This document shows, one piece after another, positions 35,685-45,299 of a stretch of DNA of 64,000 nt. A program made the translations under genes and the position numbers. Below the pieces are notes generated by a model. That model saw only the letters and a program-made list of their open reading frames with translations. It made no database searches and was not told the origin of the DNA. The number at the start of each line of letters is the position of its first letter. Position 1 is the stretch's first letter. This stretch comes from Acetoanaerobium sticklandii (GTDB lineage Bacteria > Bacillota > Clostridia > Peptostreptococcales > Filifactoraceae): NCBI RefSeq assembly GCF_000196455.1, contig NC_014614.1:1720001-1784000 (forward strand), read 5' to 3'.

Positions 35685-36386
35685 TTATTTAATATTTGCC
35701 TTTTTGCATCTTTTAGCTATATAGTCGTATACAGAATTAAAGTCTTCTCTACTTACATAAATTTGATTTCGTTCAAAGCTCTCATTTACATATATTATAT
35801 TTAGATTCCTTTTAGCCTTTATATTCTTAACCTTAGAAAATTGGCTATATGAGGTTTTTTTAGCATTTGCAAGCAAGCCTGCTCCCATAGCTGTTGGGTT
35901 ATTAGCCAGCGCTCCAGCTAGAACTGTTATCATGCTCAGAACCTGAGAGCGCTTAAATTGTTTATCCATTTGGATATGTCTAATTCCCTTTTCATCCATT
36001 TCAAAAGCCACGCAATATTTTCCTCCATTTAGAACTGCTATTATTATGTAAGCAATTATTGCAAGGCCAACCATAATTCCTCCAGCAATGCCTCCTACGG
36101 TTACAAAAGCCTCAATAGCTTCACTAAATCCTCTTTCAAATAATTCTAAAAGGCTAACAAGTAGAGTTGGAAATGCTGTAGCTAGTAGAACTACCTTTAG
36201 CAAAGTAATTAATATCCCTGGATTAGTCCACATATTAAGCTCATAAACCCATCTATATACTCCATCTTCTCCTTTGGATATTTCCTTAGATTCATCAAGT
36301 AAACTGACTTCTAGTTGCTGATATCCACAAAATTCGCAAAACACACTTCCATCTTTTATTTCCTTGCTACATGATATGCATTTCAT
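35685..36386 (-). CDS. Zinc-ribbon membrane protein
   Basis: A 233-residue protein. It opens with a zinc ribbon, MKCISCSKEIKDGSVFCEFCG (Cys 3, 6, 17, 20), followed by two membrane helices near 65-90 and 100-125 and a cytoplasmic part with YSQFSKVKNIKAKRNLNIIYV, a pleckstrin-like strand pattern. The start at 36386 follows GGAGGGG; the upstream ATG at 36422 would add 12 residues before the ribbon. Function unknown; similar proteins are common in clostridia. Confidence 0.7.
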   Translation of the reverse strand: MKCISCSKEIKDGSVFCEFCGYQQLEVSLLDESKEISKGEDGVYRWVYELNMWTNPGILITLLKVVLLATAFPTLLVSLLELFERGFSEAIEAFVTVGGIAGGIMVGLAIIAYIIIAVLNGGKYCVAFEMDEKGIRHIQMDKQFKRSQVLSMITVLAGALANNPTAMGAGLLANAKKTSYSQFSKVKNIKAKRNLNIIYVNESFERNQIYVSREDFNSVYDYIAKRCKKANIK

Positions 36387-36489
36387 TCTATCCCCTCCTT
36401 CGATTATCTCTATATTAATCATGATACAACACTGAGAAACTATATATCAACCAAATATTTATTTATAGCTTATTAATCAAAAAACAAAA

Positions 36490-36546
36490 ATGCTCCCTCC
36501 ATAGAAACAGTTTTATTATTCAAACTATCTACCATAGAGAGAGCAT
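36490..36546 (-). terminator. Probable terminator of the VOC gene
   Basis: Imperfect stem with ATGCTCTCTCTATGG / CTATGGAGGGAGCAT arms on the minus strand, ending in TTTTTGTTTTTT, 35 bases after the stop. Confidence 0.55.
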
Positions 36547-36580
36547 ATCCAAATGCTTGAGGCTGCTTTGCTGATTTACT

Positions 36581-36976
36581 TTAAATTGTTATTTCTATTC
36601 TATTCCCATCTGGATCTAAAATGCAGCTCTCATAATAGCCATCGCCTGTTACTCTAGGCTCTCCTACAATTTCATACCCATCACTTCTTAATCTAGCAGT
36701 AAGCTCATCTACGTTTTCTTTACTTCCCACTGAAACAGCAAAATGAATTAGCCCAAGATACTGCGAAAAGCTATTATTTAAGTTCAAAGGAATACTTGGC
36801 ATTTGCATAATCTCTAGTCTACAACCTGAATCAAACATCAAAAAATATGATTCAAAGGATTTGGATGAATTGATATATTTACTTCCTGAAGTACATCCAA
36901 AATATTCTGTATAAAAAAGCTTTAGCCTTTCAATATCTGAAGTCCAAATAGCAATATGTTCAATGTTCATTTTCAT
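36581..36976 (-). CDS. VOC-family (glyoxalase/bleomycin-resistance fold) protein
   Basis: A 131-residue protein with two beta-alpha-beta-beta-beta modules. The metal ligands expected of lyase-type members are seen: His 6 in IEHIAIW, Glu in CRLEIMQ, His in LIHFAVSVGS and the final Glu in GNRIEITI. It may be a lactoylglutathione-lyase-like or other small-molecule lyase/isomerase. AAGGAT precedes the first ATG; a second ATG two codons later is equally possible. No informative neighbours. Confidence 0.85.
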   Translation of the reverse strand: MKMNIEHIAIWTSDIERLKLFYTEYFGCTSGSKYINSSKSFESYFLMFDSGCRLEIMQMPSIPLNLNNSFSQYLGLIHFAVSVGSKENVDELTARLRSDGYEIVGEPRVTGDGYYESCILDPDGNRIEITI

Positions 36977-37088
36977 TATCCTTTCCGAAAGAAAAATATG
37001 ACTAAGTCTTTATAAAGTATTAGGCTATAGATTGTCATTTATGCACTGAAAATCTATTTTATCAATATAGATATATTTAATTATGATT

Positions 37089-38447
37089 TTATCCAATTAC
37101 AATTACTTCAATCAACTTAGTAAACTTTTCCAGGTCTTGTGTAGATAATATAGCCTTATAGGTATCTAAAGCTTCTGCCAATATATTATTGCCGCTTCTA
37201 CTACTCGGTTCGTAATCAATTGATGTAATCGAGTTTCTTTTAGCCAGTGCCGCTACTTCTCCTAAATTTAATTCATCTAGTATTCTTAGAATTTCATCTT
37301 CCGTTAAATCCGCATCTATTAAAACATCCTCTAAATCGCCCAGAGATTTAATCTCTAGCTTTATGATATTTTTCTTATCTGAGAAATGTCTGCATTGCCT
37401 TATTTCATCTATGATTTTTCTGTATTTTTCATCGTCCATTTTTATTCCAAAAGAAACTATAAGCTTGTTTGAATTATCATAATATCTAGGAACAACAAAA
37501 ACTCTATCCAAGGTATTGTTTATAATTGAATTTTCAATCAAAACTGCAAGTTGATTCAAGCTATTATTTAAATACTTAATCAAGGATTCATTTAAATTTA
37601 GATCCACCTTAAGTCCTTCTAACCCTGACTTAAGTATATCCTGAATTTGAATTTTAGTTTTTTTATTAAAAATAATAAATAGCTTTTCTAAAGAGCTCTC
37701 ATCTATTTCTAAATGTCTATAGTCCTTACCTACAAGCTCACATCCTAAAGCTGATAACAGTACCCTCTCATAGATATTAAACGGGATATCACTATAATTT
37801 TTATCATAACCACTTAAAAGATTATGGATGTCTTCGCTTGAAAAAAAAGAACAAAATAAGTTTTCATAGTATATCCATTCTAAATATTTATTTATAAATT
37901 CAATCCCTTTTAAGGGTTCCATTTTCTGATGCACTGGATAATCTGCAGTGATATGAATTTCATGAGCTCCAAATTCTGGGTAATATAACTTAAAAAAACC
38001 ATTTATCCCATCTTCAATTGTTGATTTATAAAACACATTATCTGTTTTTACCAATTTTCTCAAGATTGATTTATGGAGCAATTTTGAAGTTATTTTCAGC
38101 TTATAGATTTGCTTTAAACCTTTAGTGTAAATATTAAAAATTCCTTCTTTTTTAATATCTTCTATGGCTAAATCTGGATTCTCATAGGTTTTTAGATATA
38201 CTCCGAGTGTAAATAAAATCGAGGAAAGTAGCTGGGAAGCTGCTTCAATTTTTATTGAGCTACTTTCTGAGCCGTTGTACTTCTCTGTTTGTCTCGCTAA
38301 TAGCAATAAACAATCAGTTTGTATATTCTCTACCTCATTTGCTGTTAGAAGGTTAACTCTAAAACCCTCTTCTAAAAGAGATTGAAAATAATCCTCGCTT
38401 TTTAAGAAGTCTCTATTAATTTTTTTAACTATTTCAATATTATTCAA
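37089..38447 (-). CDS. DUF6179-like protein
   Basis: A 452-residue, mostly helical, probably cytoplasmic protein of unknown function; I match it to the DUF6179 family from memory. The region SALGCELVGKDYRHLEI lies in the middle. A TTG at 38447 is the likely start: it is six bases after GAGGAGG, and the upstream ATGs are in that site or within the previous gene. It overlaps the DUF6323 gene by 8 bases and is cotranslated with it. No catalytic motif is evident. Confidence 0.6.
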   Translation of the reverse strand: MNNIEIVKKINRDFLKSEDYFQSLLEEGFRVNLLTANEVENIQTDCLLLLARQTEKYNGSESSSIKIEAASQLLSSILFTLGVYLKTYENPDLAIEDIKKEGIFNIYTKGLKQIYKLKITSKLLHKSILRKLVKTDNVFYKSTIEDGINGFFKLYYPEFGAHEIHITADYPVHQKMEPLKGIEFINKYLEWIYYENLFCSFFSSEDIHNLLSGYDKNYSDIPFNIYERVLLSALGCELVGKDYRHLEIDESSLEKLFIIFNKKTKIQIQDILKSGLEGLKVDLNLNESLIKYLNNSLNQLAVLIENSIINNTLDRVFVVPRYYDNSNKLIVSFGIKMDDEKYRKIIDEIRQCRHFSDKKNIIKLEIKSLGDLEDVLIDADLTEDEILRILDELNLGEVAALAKRNSITSIDYEPSSRSGNNILAEALDTYKAILSTQDLEKFTKLIEVIVIG

Positions 38448-38928
38448 GTGAATCCTCCTCATCCAAATCCGTCTTATCCTCTGTAATTTTTTCTTTGTAC
38501 GCATATCTTAGTGTTCTAGCTAGATTATTTAATTCTCTTCCCGATAATAGCTCGAGTGAACCTTGACATATTGAATCATATGAAATCTTCATAAATTTTA
38601 TAAGCTCATCATCGCTCATTAAGTCATTAGTTTCATTTTTATAATAATAAAATATTTCTAATAACTCATGGATCGTCTCTTCGTAATTGTGCATGGAAAT
38701 GTATGGAGAATCACAAAATGCTAAAATGATTTTTTCAATCACGCCTGCTCCAAACTCGATTCTTCCGTTATCCTTTAAAGCAGTTACTCTCGTTTCTACT
38801 AATGCTGCTGCTTGAGTGTTTGTTAATAGTAGATTATATTTTTCTGTTATATCATTACACGACAAAACTTCTGAAACTGCTTGCTTCAGAAGCAAATTAC
38901 TGTTTAATAACGAAAGTTCAAAATTCAT
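38440..38928 (-). CDS. DUF6323-like protein
   Basis: A 162-residue acidic helical protein, MNFELSLLNSN at the start, with LLLTNTQAAALVETRVTALK and FGAGVIEKIILAFCDSPYIS in the middle. I match it to DUF6323, known mainly as the constant partner of the larger DUF6179 protein. TAGGAG precedes the ATG. First gene of the two-gene operon. Function not known. Confidence 0.6.
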   Translation of the reverse strand: MNFELSLLNSNLLLKQAVSEVLSCNDITEKYNLLLTNTQAAALVETRVTALKDNGRIEFGAGVIEKIILAFCDSPYISMHNYEETIHELLEIFYYYKNETNDLMSDDELIKFMKISYDSICQGSLELLSGRELNNLARTLRYAYKEKITEDKTDLDEEDSLE

Positions 38929-39073
38929 ATTAATTTCTCCTATAAATTATATTGACATACAAAAATAAATGTGTTATGATAGATTTGGATTAATTTGTTC
39001 ACAATTCTATATATTTAAATTATATCTCATTTTCGAGATTTAGCAAGCTATTTCTATAGCTTCTTTTTTTTGC

Positions 39074-39102
39074 AAAAAAATTAGAACCATTTTGGCTCTA
39101 AT
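39074..39102 (-). terminator. Terminator of the EcsC-family gene
   Basis: ATTAGAGCC / GGTTCTAAT stem with a 5-base loop, directly after the stop codon, followed by seven T on the minus strand. Confidence 0.8.
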
Positions 39103-39891
39103 TTATATCTTCTTTGATAAGTATCTTTTTTTATATTTTACTTCTGCATATTTTGCAATTTTTTTGATAATCGTATAATTGATTGTCCCTCCCAAGGCTC
39201 CAATCAAAGGAATCCCTTGAATGAACTTTCCAACTAGCAAAGCATCAGATAAGGTTTTAGCTGTATCTTTCACAAGCAAATCTAAATCAATATTCGTTTC
39301 TAAATTCTTATCAATAGAGTCTCCAAGCATTGATAGTTCATCATTTAATCTCAGCTTTTCCTCTCCTTCACTCATAGCTGCAGCTATTAGCTTAAGAATA
39401 AATGCTTTTTCCTCATCACTATCATATTTATATCCATAATTAAGTGCAATCTCATATATAGTCTTCATTATCACTCCAATAAATATAGGAATATCAGGAA
39501 GACCCACACCAAAAAAACCTAAAACACTCCCCTCTACAAAGGATAATGAAGTATTTAATCTTTTAGAATCTCTAGCATATTTATCCAGCTTGTTTATACT
39601 TTTTCGATTGAGATTTTTATCTAAGATATAATTGTTAACTTCATAATCAGACATAAGCCTATCTTTGTTATAAGTTTTTTCTATAACTATATTTCCTTTT
39701 TCAAAAACTAACTGAAATCCTTTGAAAAATGCCGATTCCAATGTGTCCTTAAGCTTTTCAGGGATTTTATCCTGCACTTTATCCATTACAGGAGTAACCT
39801 TTGACTTTATGAGCTTATTTTTCTTTTTATTTAAAATCTTTTCTTCTTTTTTGTTAAGTCGCTTAAATTGCCTGCTTAGTTCTTTAGACAT
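39103..39891 (-). CDS. EcsC-family protein
   Basis: A 262-residue protein with a highly basic N-terminus (RLNKKEEKILNKKKNKLIKSK), a glycine-rich membrane-active segment LGFFGVGLPDIPIFIGVIMKTIYEIAL typical of the EcsC family, and a C-terminal LVGKFIQGIPLIGALGGTINY helix. EcsC proteins are of unknown function, first seen with an ABC transporter in Bacillus. The start at 39891 follows AGAAGGTG. Monocistronic, with a terminator touching its stop. Confidence 0.8.
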   Translation of the reverse strand: MSKELSRQFKRLNKKEEKILNKKKNKLIKSKVTPVMDKVQDKIPEKLKDTLESAFFKGFQLVFEKGNIVIEKTYNKDRLMSDYEVNNYILDKNLNRKSINKLDKYARDSKRLNTSLSFVEGSVLGFFGVGLPDIPIFIGVIMKTIYEIALNYGYKYDSDEEKAFILKLIAAAMSEGEEKLRLNDELSMLGDSIDKNLETNIDLDLLVKDTAKTLSDALLVGKFIQGIPLIGALGGTINYTIIKKIAKYAEVKYKKRYLSKKI

Positions 39892-40102
39892 AAAAATCAC
39901 CTTCTATTTCTTAATATTTTAAATTCCCAAATAAGCAATAAATAATTCTGAAAAATAGAACATCAATATTATTCATATAAATTTAACTTAAGCATACTAT
40001 ATGAGTACCCAATTTTATGTATGGGTAATAATATAACAAAGTATCATAGTTTAATAAATTGAAGGTTTTAGAGTGATTTATAAATGAATAGAGGTGTAAT
40101 CC

Positions 40103-41428
40103 ATGCTCAAATTCATAAAATTTTTATCAATAGCTTTTACTATTACAAGCTTATTAGTTGCATGCAATAAGCTTGATTATTCTAGCGATATGGCTTATAT
40201 AAAAACTCAAGAAAATATAGATTTTTTTATAGTTCCAGATATTCATTACTTTTCAAAATCAATCTACGATGACAAAGAAGCTTTTCAAAATTTTCTTGCA
40301 ACTAGCGACGGAAAATTGATTAAATACAGCACAGAAATAATAACTAGCATCAAAGAAGATATCAAAAAAGAAAAGCCTGATTTTCTTATTCTTCCTGGAG
40401 ACTTAACAACTAGTGGAGATAAAGAAAGTCATATTGAGCTAGCAGAATTACTTAATGAAATAGAACAAATAGGAACTCAGGTTTTAGTCGTTCCAGGAAA
40501 CCACGATATAGAAAACCCATGGTCTAGAAAATTTATAGGCTCTGATGTCATAAAAACGGACAATATTTCATCTAATGACTGGAAAAATATTTATTATCAA
40601 TATGGATACAGCCAAGCAATATCAACAGATAAAAGTTCTGCAAGCTATTTGGTTGCTGCCTCTGAAGATTTGTGGATTCTTATGCTCGACTCCACAATTT
40701 CTAATGAAAAATCAAAAAATCTATATCCTATTAAAGGTGGAGAGCTTTCAAAAAATACTCTTACTTGGATAAATAGCTGTAGTGAACTAGCAAAAAAAAA
40801 TAATGCAAAACTAATGGCAGTAATGCATCATAATCTTCTTGAGCACAGTCAAATTTTCAATGATAGCTATACTGTAAACAACAAAGACGAAGTTTTAGAT
40901 AGCTTTATAAATGCCAATATTGACCTAGTACTTACTGGGCACATCCATATCCAAGACATCAAATCATTTACAAAAAATGAAACTACAATTTATGACATCG
41001 GAACTAGCAGTGCCCTTGTTTATCCCAATCAATACGGAACACTTAGATTTAACCCAGCCAACGGCTATACTTATAATACAAAAGGCATCAATCTGGATAT
41101 ATTAGAAACTGAATTCGATAAGGAAGCTTTTGAAAATTATGTCCTAAGTTTATTCATGGATCAATGCTGCAATCAATATAAGGATTGCCTAGCTGAGCTA
41201 GATGAATTAAATGATGAAGATTTGGAAAAAGCTTATAGCGTTATAGTGGAAATGAATAAAATGTATTTCTCTGGTTTTAGAAATAATGCTTTAATTAATA
41301 TCACAGCTTCTGAAGGCTTTAGTATTTTAAAAAATGTATCAAGCTGCTTTGCCCAGGAATATGTTCTTAGCATGCTAAATGATGAATTCGAAAACAACAA
41401 TACTTTATTTATTCCTTTTTCCAATTGA
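40103..41428 (+). CDS. Metallophosphoesterase lipoprotein
   Basis: A 441-residue secreted calcineurin-type phosphoesterase. Signal peptide with lipobox LLVAC (Cys 21), then the five metal motifs: VPDIHYF (Asp 46, His 48), LPGDLTTSGD, VPGNHDIE, VMHHN and LTGHIHIQD. The last 110 residues are an extra helical region without motif. It probably cleaves a phosphodiester or nucleotide outside the membrane. AGAGGTG precedes the ATG. Its 3' end overlaps the convergent flavin reductase gene by 24 bases. Confidence 0.88.
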   Translation: MLKFIKFLSIAFTITSLLVACNKLDYSSDMAYIKTQENIDFFIVPDIHYFSKSIYDDKEAFQNFLATSDGKLIKYSTEIITSIKEDIKKEKPDFLILPGDLTTSGDKESHIELAELLNEIEQIGTQVLVVPGNHDIENPWSRKFIGSDVIKTDNISSNDWKNIYYQYGYSQAISTDKSSASYLVAASEDLWILMLDSTISNEKSKNLYPIKGGELSKNTLTWINSCSELAKKNNAKLMAVMHHNLLEHSQIFNDSYTVNNKDEVLDSFINANIDLVLTGHIHIQDIKSFTKNETTIYDIGTSSALVYPNQYGTLRFNPANGYTYNTKGINLDILETEFDKEAFENYVLSLFMDQCCNQYKDCLAELDELNDEDLEKAYSVIVEMNKMYFSGFRNNALINITASEGFSILKNVSSCFAQEYVLSMLNDEFENNNTLFIPFSN

Positions 41429-42004
41429 ATCTGTGCTTTTTTTCTTTTTCTTTGCAATGGAATAACCAAACGTACCCAGTGAATTTCCAAGTCCATAGTA
41501 GGTTCCATGAGAGTAGCAAATGGGGTTTGCTTGCGAAAGATTGAATTTCCCTTTTGCATCTAGATATTTTTCGTCAACATGAACACCTAAAACTTCAGCC
41601 ATAAACATATGATGAGAACCTAGATCCTTAATTTCTATTACCCTGCACTCGATATTAACAGGACTTTCTTCAATCATAGGAGCACTTACAAACTCTCCTT
41701 TTATAGGTGTAAGTTTATTAATTTTGAATTTATCAAAATCTCTACCAGATTTCACTCCGCAAAAGTCAGTTTCTTTTGCAAGCTTATCAGTTGTTAGATT
41801 AATTACAAATTCCTTACTGTCTTTAATCAGTTCATACGAATATCTACTAGGTCTTATTGAAACATATACTAATGGCGGATTAGTACAAAGAGTCCCTGTC
41901 CACGCTATCGTAATAATATTTGGACGCTCCATATTACCACAGCTTACCATAACTGCAGGTAGTGGATACACCATATTTCCAGCTTTCCATAATTGTTTTG
42001 ACAT
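41405..42004 (-). CDS. Flavin reductase family (FMN-binding split barrel) protein
   Basis: A 199-residue FMN-binding protein: PAVMVSCG, NIITIAWTGTLCTNPPLVYVSIRPSRYS and EFVINLTT are the flavin-binding strands, and HHMFMAEVLGVHVDE follows. In clostridia such proteins often act as flavoredoxins. The start at 42004 follows AAAGGAT. The C-terminus is basic (KKKKKS) and its coding overlaps the end of the phosphoesterase gene. Electron partner unknown. Confidence 0.88.
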   Translation of the reverse strand: MSKQLWKAGNMVYPLPAVMVSCGNMERPNIITIAWTGTLCTNPPLVYVSIRPSRYSYELIKDSKEFVINLTTDKLAKETDFCGVKSGRDFDKFKINKLTPIKGEFVSAPMIEESPVNIECRVIEIKDLGSHHMFMAEVLGVHVDEKYLDAKGKFNLSQANPICYSHGTYYGLGNSLGTFGYSIAKKKKKSTDSIGKRNK

Positions 42005-42065
42005 ATATATCATCCTTTTCTGTTACTTTATAAAACCTAAGTATAGCAGATATATCATAAATATA

Positions 42066-42108
42066 AAAAAAGCATTACAGAACTATATAACTCTCTTAAT
42101 GCTTTTTT
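42066..42108. terminator. Bidirectional terminator
   Basis: Arms AAAAAAGCATTA / TAATGCTTTTTT around a 20-base loop; the likely end of the ABC exporter operon on the minus strand. Confidence 0.75.
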
Positions 42109-42159
42109 AACATTTATTTTCAATAACAACATTAATTTAATTGCACTTTATTAAAGTTG

Positions 42160-42996
42160 TTAGCCCCATAAATCACTAGCATCACTAGAGCTTCTATTGA
42201 TTTTCGAGAAATCTGTTTTAATAAAAGAGTTTGTAGACAGTAGTAAAAAAATCAGCCCTATTCCTACAATAATAACGAAAGACATAAAAGGAGTAACAAT
42301 AAACCCATTTACATCAATTACTAGTCCTTCATTTGCAAGCTGGATAGTTGATAAATGAGTTTTTTCTAATACTATCATCCTAAAAAAGGCTGTCGCATAT
42401 GTCATAGGATTAAGATATGCTATATATTTTAAAGAGGTTGGAAGCATTGATATAGGAATATATGCTCCTGACAAAAATGTCAACGGCATTGTCACTGCAG
42501 TTTTAACTATTTGGAAGGTTTGGCCACTTCTAACTATAGTTGCTAGATATAGCCCTACACCAGAAAATACAAGCCCAACGCAAATCATAGCTAAAAGAAC
42601 AAATACAGGGGTAGTCCACGATGTAAATCTAATGCCTACAAAAAAACCGATTATTAAAATCATAAGTCCTTGTACAGTCGATACAGTGGCCGCTGATAAG
42701 AGCTGTCCTACTGCTACAGCAATTCTTTTGGCTGGTGAAACTAAAACCTCCTTCATAAATCCGCTTACCATATCGTCAACAGTCGATGAGGCAAGATTTA
42801 GTGAGCTCTCAAACACTGTAGCTATTATTACTCCAGAAAGCATATAAGTAATAGGATCCTCTATAAAATCATTTTTAAATATAGCTCCAAAAACATAAAC
42901 GAAAAAAAATGGAAATAAAAGTGAGAAAACAAGTCCTGTCCTATTTCTCACAAAGGCTTTGAGTCCTCTCTTCCACAATGCATATACTGTATTCAT
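42160..42996 (-). CDS. ABC-2 family drug-type exporter permease
   Basis: A 278-residue DrrB/NodJ-like permease with six helices. FMKEVLVSPAKRIAVAVGQLLSA is the conserved coupling region, and FLSGAYIPISMLPTSLKYIAYLNPMTY carries the hallmark FLSG...P...LNPxTY. The start at 42996 follows GGGAGG and comes one base after the ATPase stop. Partners with that ATPase to export a lipid- or drug-like compound, substrate unknown. Confidence 0.88.
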   Translation of the reverse strand: MNTVYALWKRGLKAFVRNRTGLVFSLLFPFFFVYVFGAIFKNDFIEDPITYMLSGVIIATVFESSLNLASSTVDDMVSGFMKEVLVSPAKRIAVAVGQLLSAATVSTVQGLMILIIGFFVGIRFTSWTTPVFVLLAMICVGLVFSGVGLYLATIVRSGQTFQIVKTAVTMPLTFLSGAYIPISMLPTSLKYIAYLNPMTYATAFFRMIVLEKTHLSTIQLANEGLVIDVNGFIVTPFMSFVIIVGIGLIFLLLSTNSFIKTDFSKINRSSSDASDLWG

Positions 42997-42997
42997 A

Positions 42998-43918
42998 TTA
43001 TGCATCCTCCCTGATTGTTTTGCCAGTTATTTCTATGAATACATCATTAAAAGTCCCTTTTTTTATCTCAATATCAGTGATGTTATCTTTTTGTAGGCTT
43101 AAAACCTGTAATAATTGATGTATGTTTTCTGCATCGACCTTAAAGTATCCCTTTTTTTTCACAAATTCTAGCTTATGCTTTTCAAGTAAAGCTTCTAGCT
43201 CAGCTTCATTCTTGGCATTTATATATGCTTTATCTTTTGTAAATTCTTTCTTTAAAGCATATGGCGTATCATGAGCAACTATTTTCCCTCCATCAATTAT
43301 AGCTATCTTGTTGCATATCTCAGCTTCCTCCATATAGTGAGTAGTAAGAAAAATAGTGATATTCCTTTCTTTTTGAAGCTTCAAAATATACTCCCATATA
43401 TGAGCTCTAGTTTGGGGATCTAGTCCAGTAGTAGGTTCATCTAAAAACAAAACCTTAGGATAATGAATCAATCCTCTTGCAATTTCTACCCTGCGCTTCA
43501 TCCCACCTGATAAAGCTCCTACTAGTTTTTTTCGCTCATTTAACAAATCTACTAGAGTCAAAACAAAGTGCATCCTTTCTTCTACTTCATTTTTGGGAAT
43601 ATTATAGAAAACACAATGCATTTTGAGATTTTCTTCAATTGTCATCTTAGAATCAAGAGTGGAGTCTTGAAATACAACTCCTATAGATGCTCTTACCTCG
43701 TCCTTTTGAGTAGATACATCTTTTCCATCAATTAAAAGTGTCCCTGAGGTCTTTTCAAAAATAGTACACAGGGTATTTATAGTTGTGCTTTTCCCTGCCC
43801 CATTTGGGCCTAAAAAAGCAAATACGCTACCTTCCTCTACTGTAAAGGAAATATCATCTACAGCTATGAAATCACCATATTTCTTTGTGAAATTCTTTAC
43901 CTCTATTATTGGTCTCAT
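42998..43918 (-). CDS. ABC drug-type exporter ATP-binding protein (DrrA-like)
   Basis: A 306-residue ATPase: Walker A GPNGAGKSTT, signature LSGGMKRRVEIARGL, Walker B VLFLDEPTTGLDP, H loop TTHYMEEAE, and the DrrA-type C-terminal domain. GAAGGT-type site before the ATG. First gene of the two-gene exporter operon. Such pairs give multidrug or antibiotic efflux in many Firmicutes; here the substrate is not shown. Confidence 0.9.
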   Translation of the reverse strand: MRPIIEVKNFTKKYGDFIAVDDISFTVEEGSVFAFLGPNGAGKSTTINTLCTIFEKTSGTLLIDGKDVSTQKDEVRASIGVVFQDSTLDSKMTIEENLKMHCVFYNIPKNEVEERMHFVLTLVDLLNERKKLVGALSGGMKRRVEIARGLIHYPKVLFLDEPTTGLDPQTRAHIWEYILKLQKERNITIFLTTHYMEEAEICNKIAIIDGGKIVAHDTPYALKKEFTKDKAYINAKNEAELEALLEKHKLEFVKKKGYFKVDAENIHQLLQVLSLQKDNITDIEIKKGTFNDVFIEITGKTIREDA

Positions 43919-44057
43919 TTATATTTTTACCTTCTCCAATCTATTTTGTAGCAATTCATAAACATAATATACCACATATCTGATATAATGAAACTTCATG
44001 AATTAAATCAATTGTTAAAATCCAAGAAAGATTAATGATAAGCTTTATCTTGTCTTA

Positions 44058-44103
44058 AAATAAGAATTCCACCCTGTTAACCAATAGGGCGGAATTCTTA
44101 TTT
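44058..44103. terminator. Strong hairpin after the Arr gene
   Basis: An 18-bp stem with one mismatch (AAATAAGAATTCC... / ...GGAATTCTTATTT) and a 10-base loop. It is about 60 bases past the Arr stop; the following T run is short and interrupted. Confidence 0.65.
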
Positions 44104-44164
44104 AGTATTTCTAAAAAATGTGATATTTTTCTATTTCAATAACTGATTAAAAGCCTTCTCGTAA

Positions 44165-44575
44165 TTAATCGTAAATTACATTTTTCCCTTCATCGCTCAA
44201 TTTTTTTAAAGCTGAAAGCATATTATTTATTTCTTCATCAGAATGTCTTTCCCATGAGCTGAGTTCAGCTATTATTTTCAAAGGATATTTAGACCTGTAG
44301 GAACGTGTTGGATTTCCAGGAAATTTTTTGTCAGTTAAGTTTGGGTCATTTTCAAATTCCCCTAGTGGTTCTACTAGATAGATTCTCTCTTTTGAATTAG
44401 ATTTCGCTAATTCAGCACCCCATTTAGCTGCATCTAATGTCGCAGTAAAATATATATAGTTAGATTTTTTATTTTGGTAATTTGATAAATTATTTGGTTT
44501 TAACAAATCCCCAACGTTCAGTTCCGCTTTAGTACCATGAAAAAATGGTCCTTTATCTATAACATCACTATTCAT
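44165..44575 (-). CDS. arr: Rifampin ADP-ribosyltransferase (Arr)
   Basis: A 136-residue Arr enzyme, which inactivates rifamycins by transferring ADP-ribose from NAD+. GPFFHGTKAELNVGDLL near the start, IYFTATLDAAKWGAELA, the IYLVEPLGEFENDPNLTDKK block and NPTRSYRSKYPLKII are nearly textbook. AAGAGGTG precedes the ATG. It is in an accessory run with a RibD-type reductase and a GFA protein next to the genomic island. Resistance is inferred from homology. Confidence 0.92.
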   Translation of the reverse strand: MNSDVIDKGPFFHGTKAELNVGDLLKPNNLSNYQNKKSNYIYFTATLDAAKWGAELAKSNSKERIYLVEPLGEFENDPNLTDKKFPGNPTRSYRSKYPLKIIAELSSWERHSDEEINNMLSALKKLSDEGKNVIYD

Positions 44576-44715
44576 ATTGATTCACCTCTTATATTTTTAA
44601 TTTGCATATACCATTATAGTACTGAAAAGACAAACAAAGTAGACTATAAAGAATTTGCAAATTATAGTATAATTAAAGCAAAGGAATAGAATCACATATA
44701 TTCAAAACCCAATTT

Positions 44716-45228
44716 TTATATTTTACTATAAACGAGCTCAGCAAACTGTCCATATTTTTTTACTTCTTTCAAATAAAACCTCTTTAATGATTCTTTTTGC
44801 GAAAATAGTGGCACTCCATCTCCTAATAACACTGGAGCAATTTGAATTATTATATTATCTACCATATCATTATCTAAAAGAGGAGCTAATAAAGTGTTCC
44901 CTCCAACTACCCAAATATTTTTATCAGGACTTATTCCATTAACAAAATCAACCACATCTGTATTCACAGGAATAAACCCCTCTACTGATAAGGAATCTGC
45001 ATGAGTGAAAACATAATTTTTAGTAGTAGCATAAATGCTGCTAACATTTTCTATAGTTTCAATTTCACTAAATGTCCTTTTTCCCATCAACGTAATATCC
45101 ATATTGCTATAAAAGCTTTCATAGTCAGTTTCTTCTACAGAACCTGTCTGATAAAGCCAGTCCAAACTATGATTCTTGTCGGCAAGATAACCATCCATAG
45201 TTATGCAACCATAAAAAAATACACTCAA
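44716..45228 (-). CDS. Dihydrofolate reductase-like (RibD C-terminal domain) protein
   Basis: A 170-residue reductase-fold protein: ITMDGYLADKNHSLDWL at the N-terminus, LMGKRTFSEI, and WVVGGNTLLAPLL binding NADPH. This family (YyaP/YwjB) is common and of uncertain substrate. The start is TTG, 7 bases after GGAGGG. It precedes arr in the same direction with 140 bases between; no shared terminator is seen. Confidence 0.85.
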   Translation of the reverse strand: MSVFFYGCITMDGYLADKNHSLDWLYQTGSVEETDYESFYSNMDITLMGKRTFSEIETIENVSSIYATTKNYVFTHADSLSVEGFIPVNTDVVDFVNGISPDKNIWVVGGNTLLAPLLDNDMVDNIIIQIAPVLLGDGVPLFSQKESLKRFYLKEVKKYGQFAELVYSKI

Positions 45229-45299
45229 GATTAAACCCTCCTTTGAAAATATGCTTTTCTAAATATATTAATAAAAGTTCACAATCCTTGATTCTTATT

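Noticed and set aside
37089..38504. ATG starts at 38504 or 38462 for the DUF6179-like gene
   Set aside because: They lie in the previous gene or within the GAGGAGG site itself; TTG at 38447 has ideal spacing.
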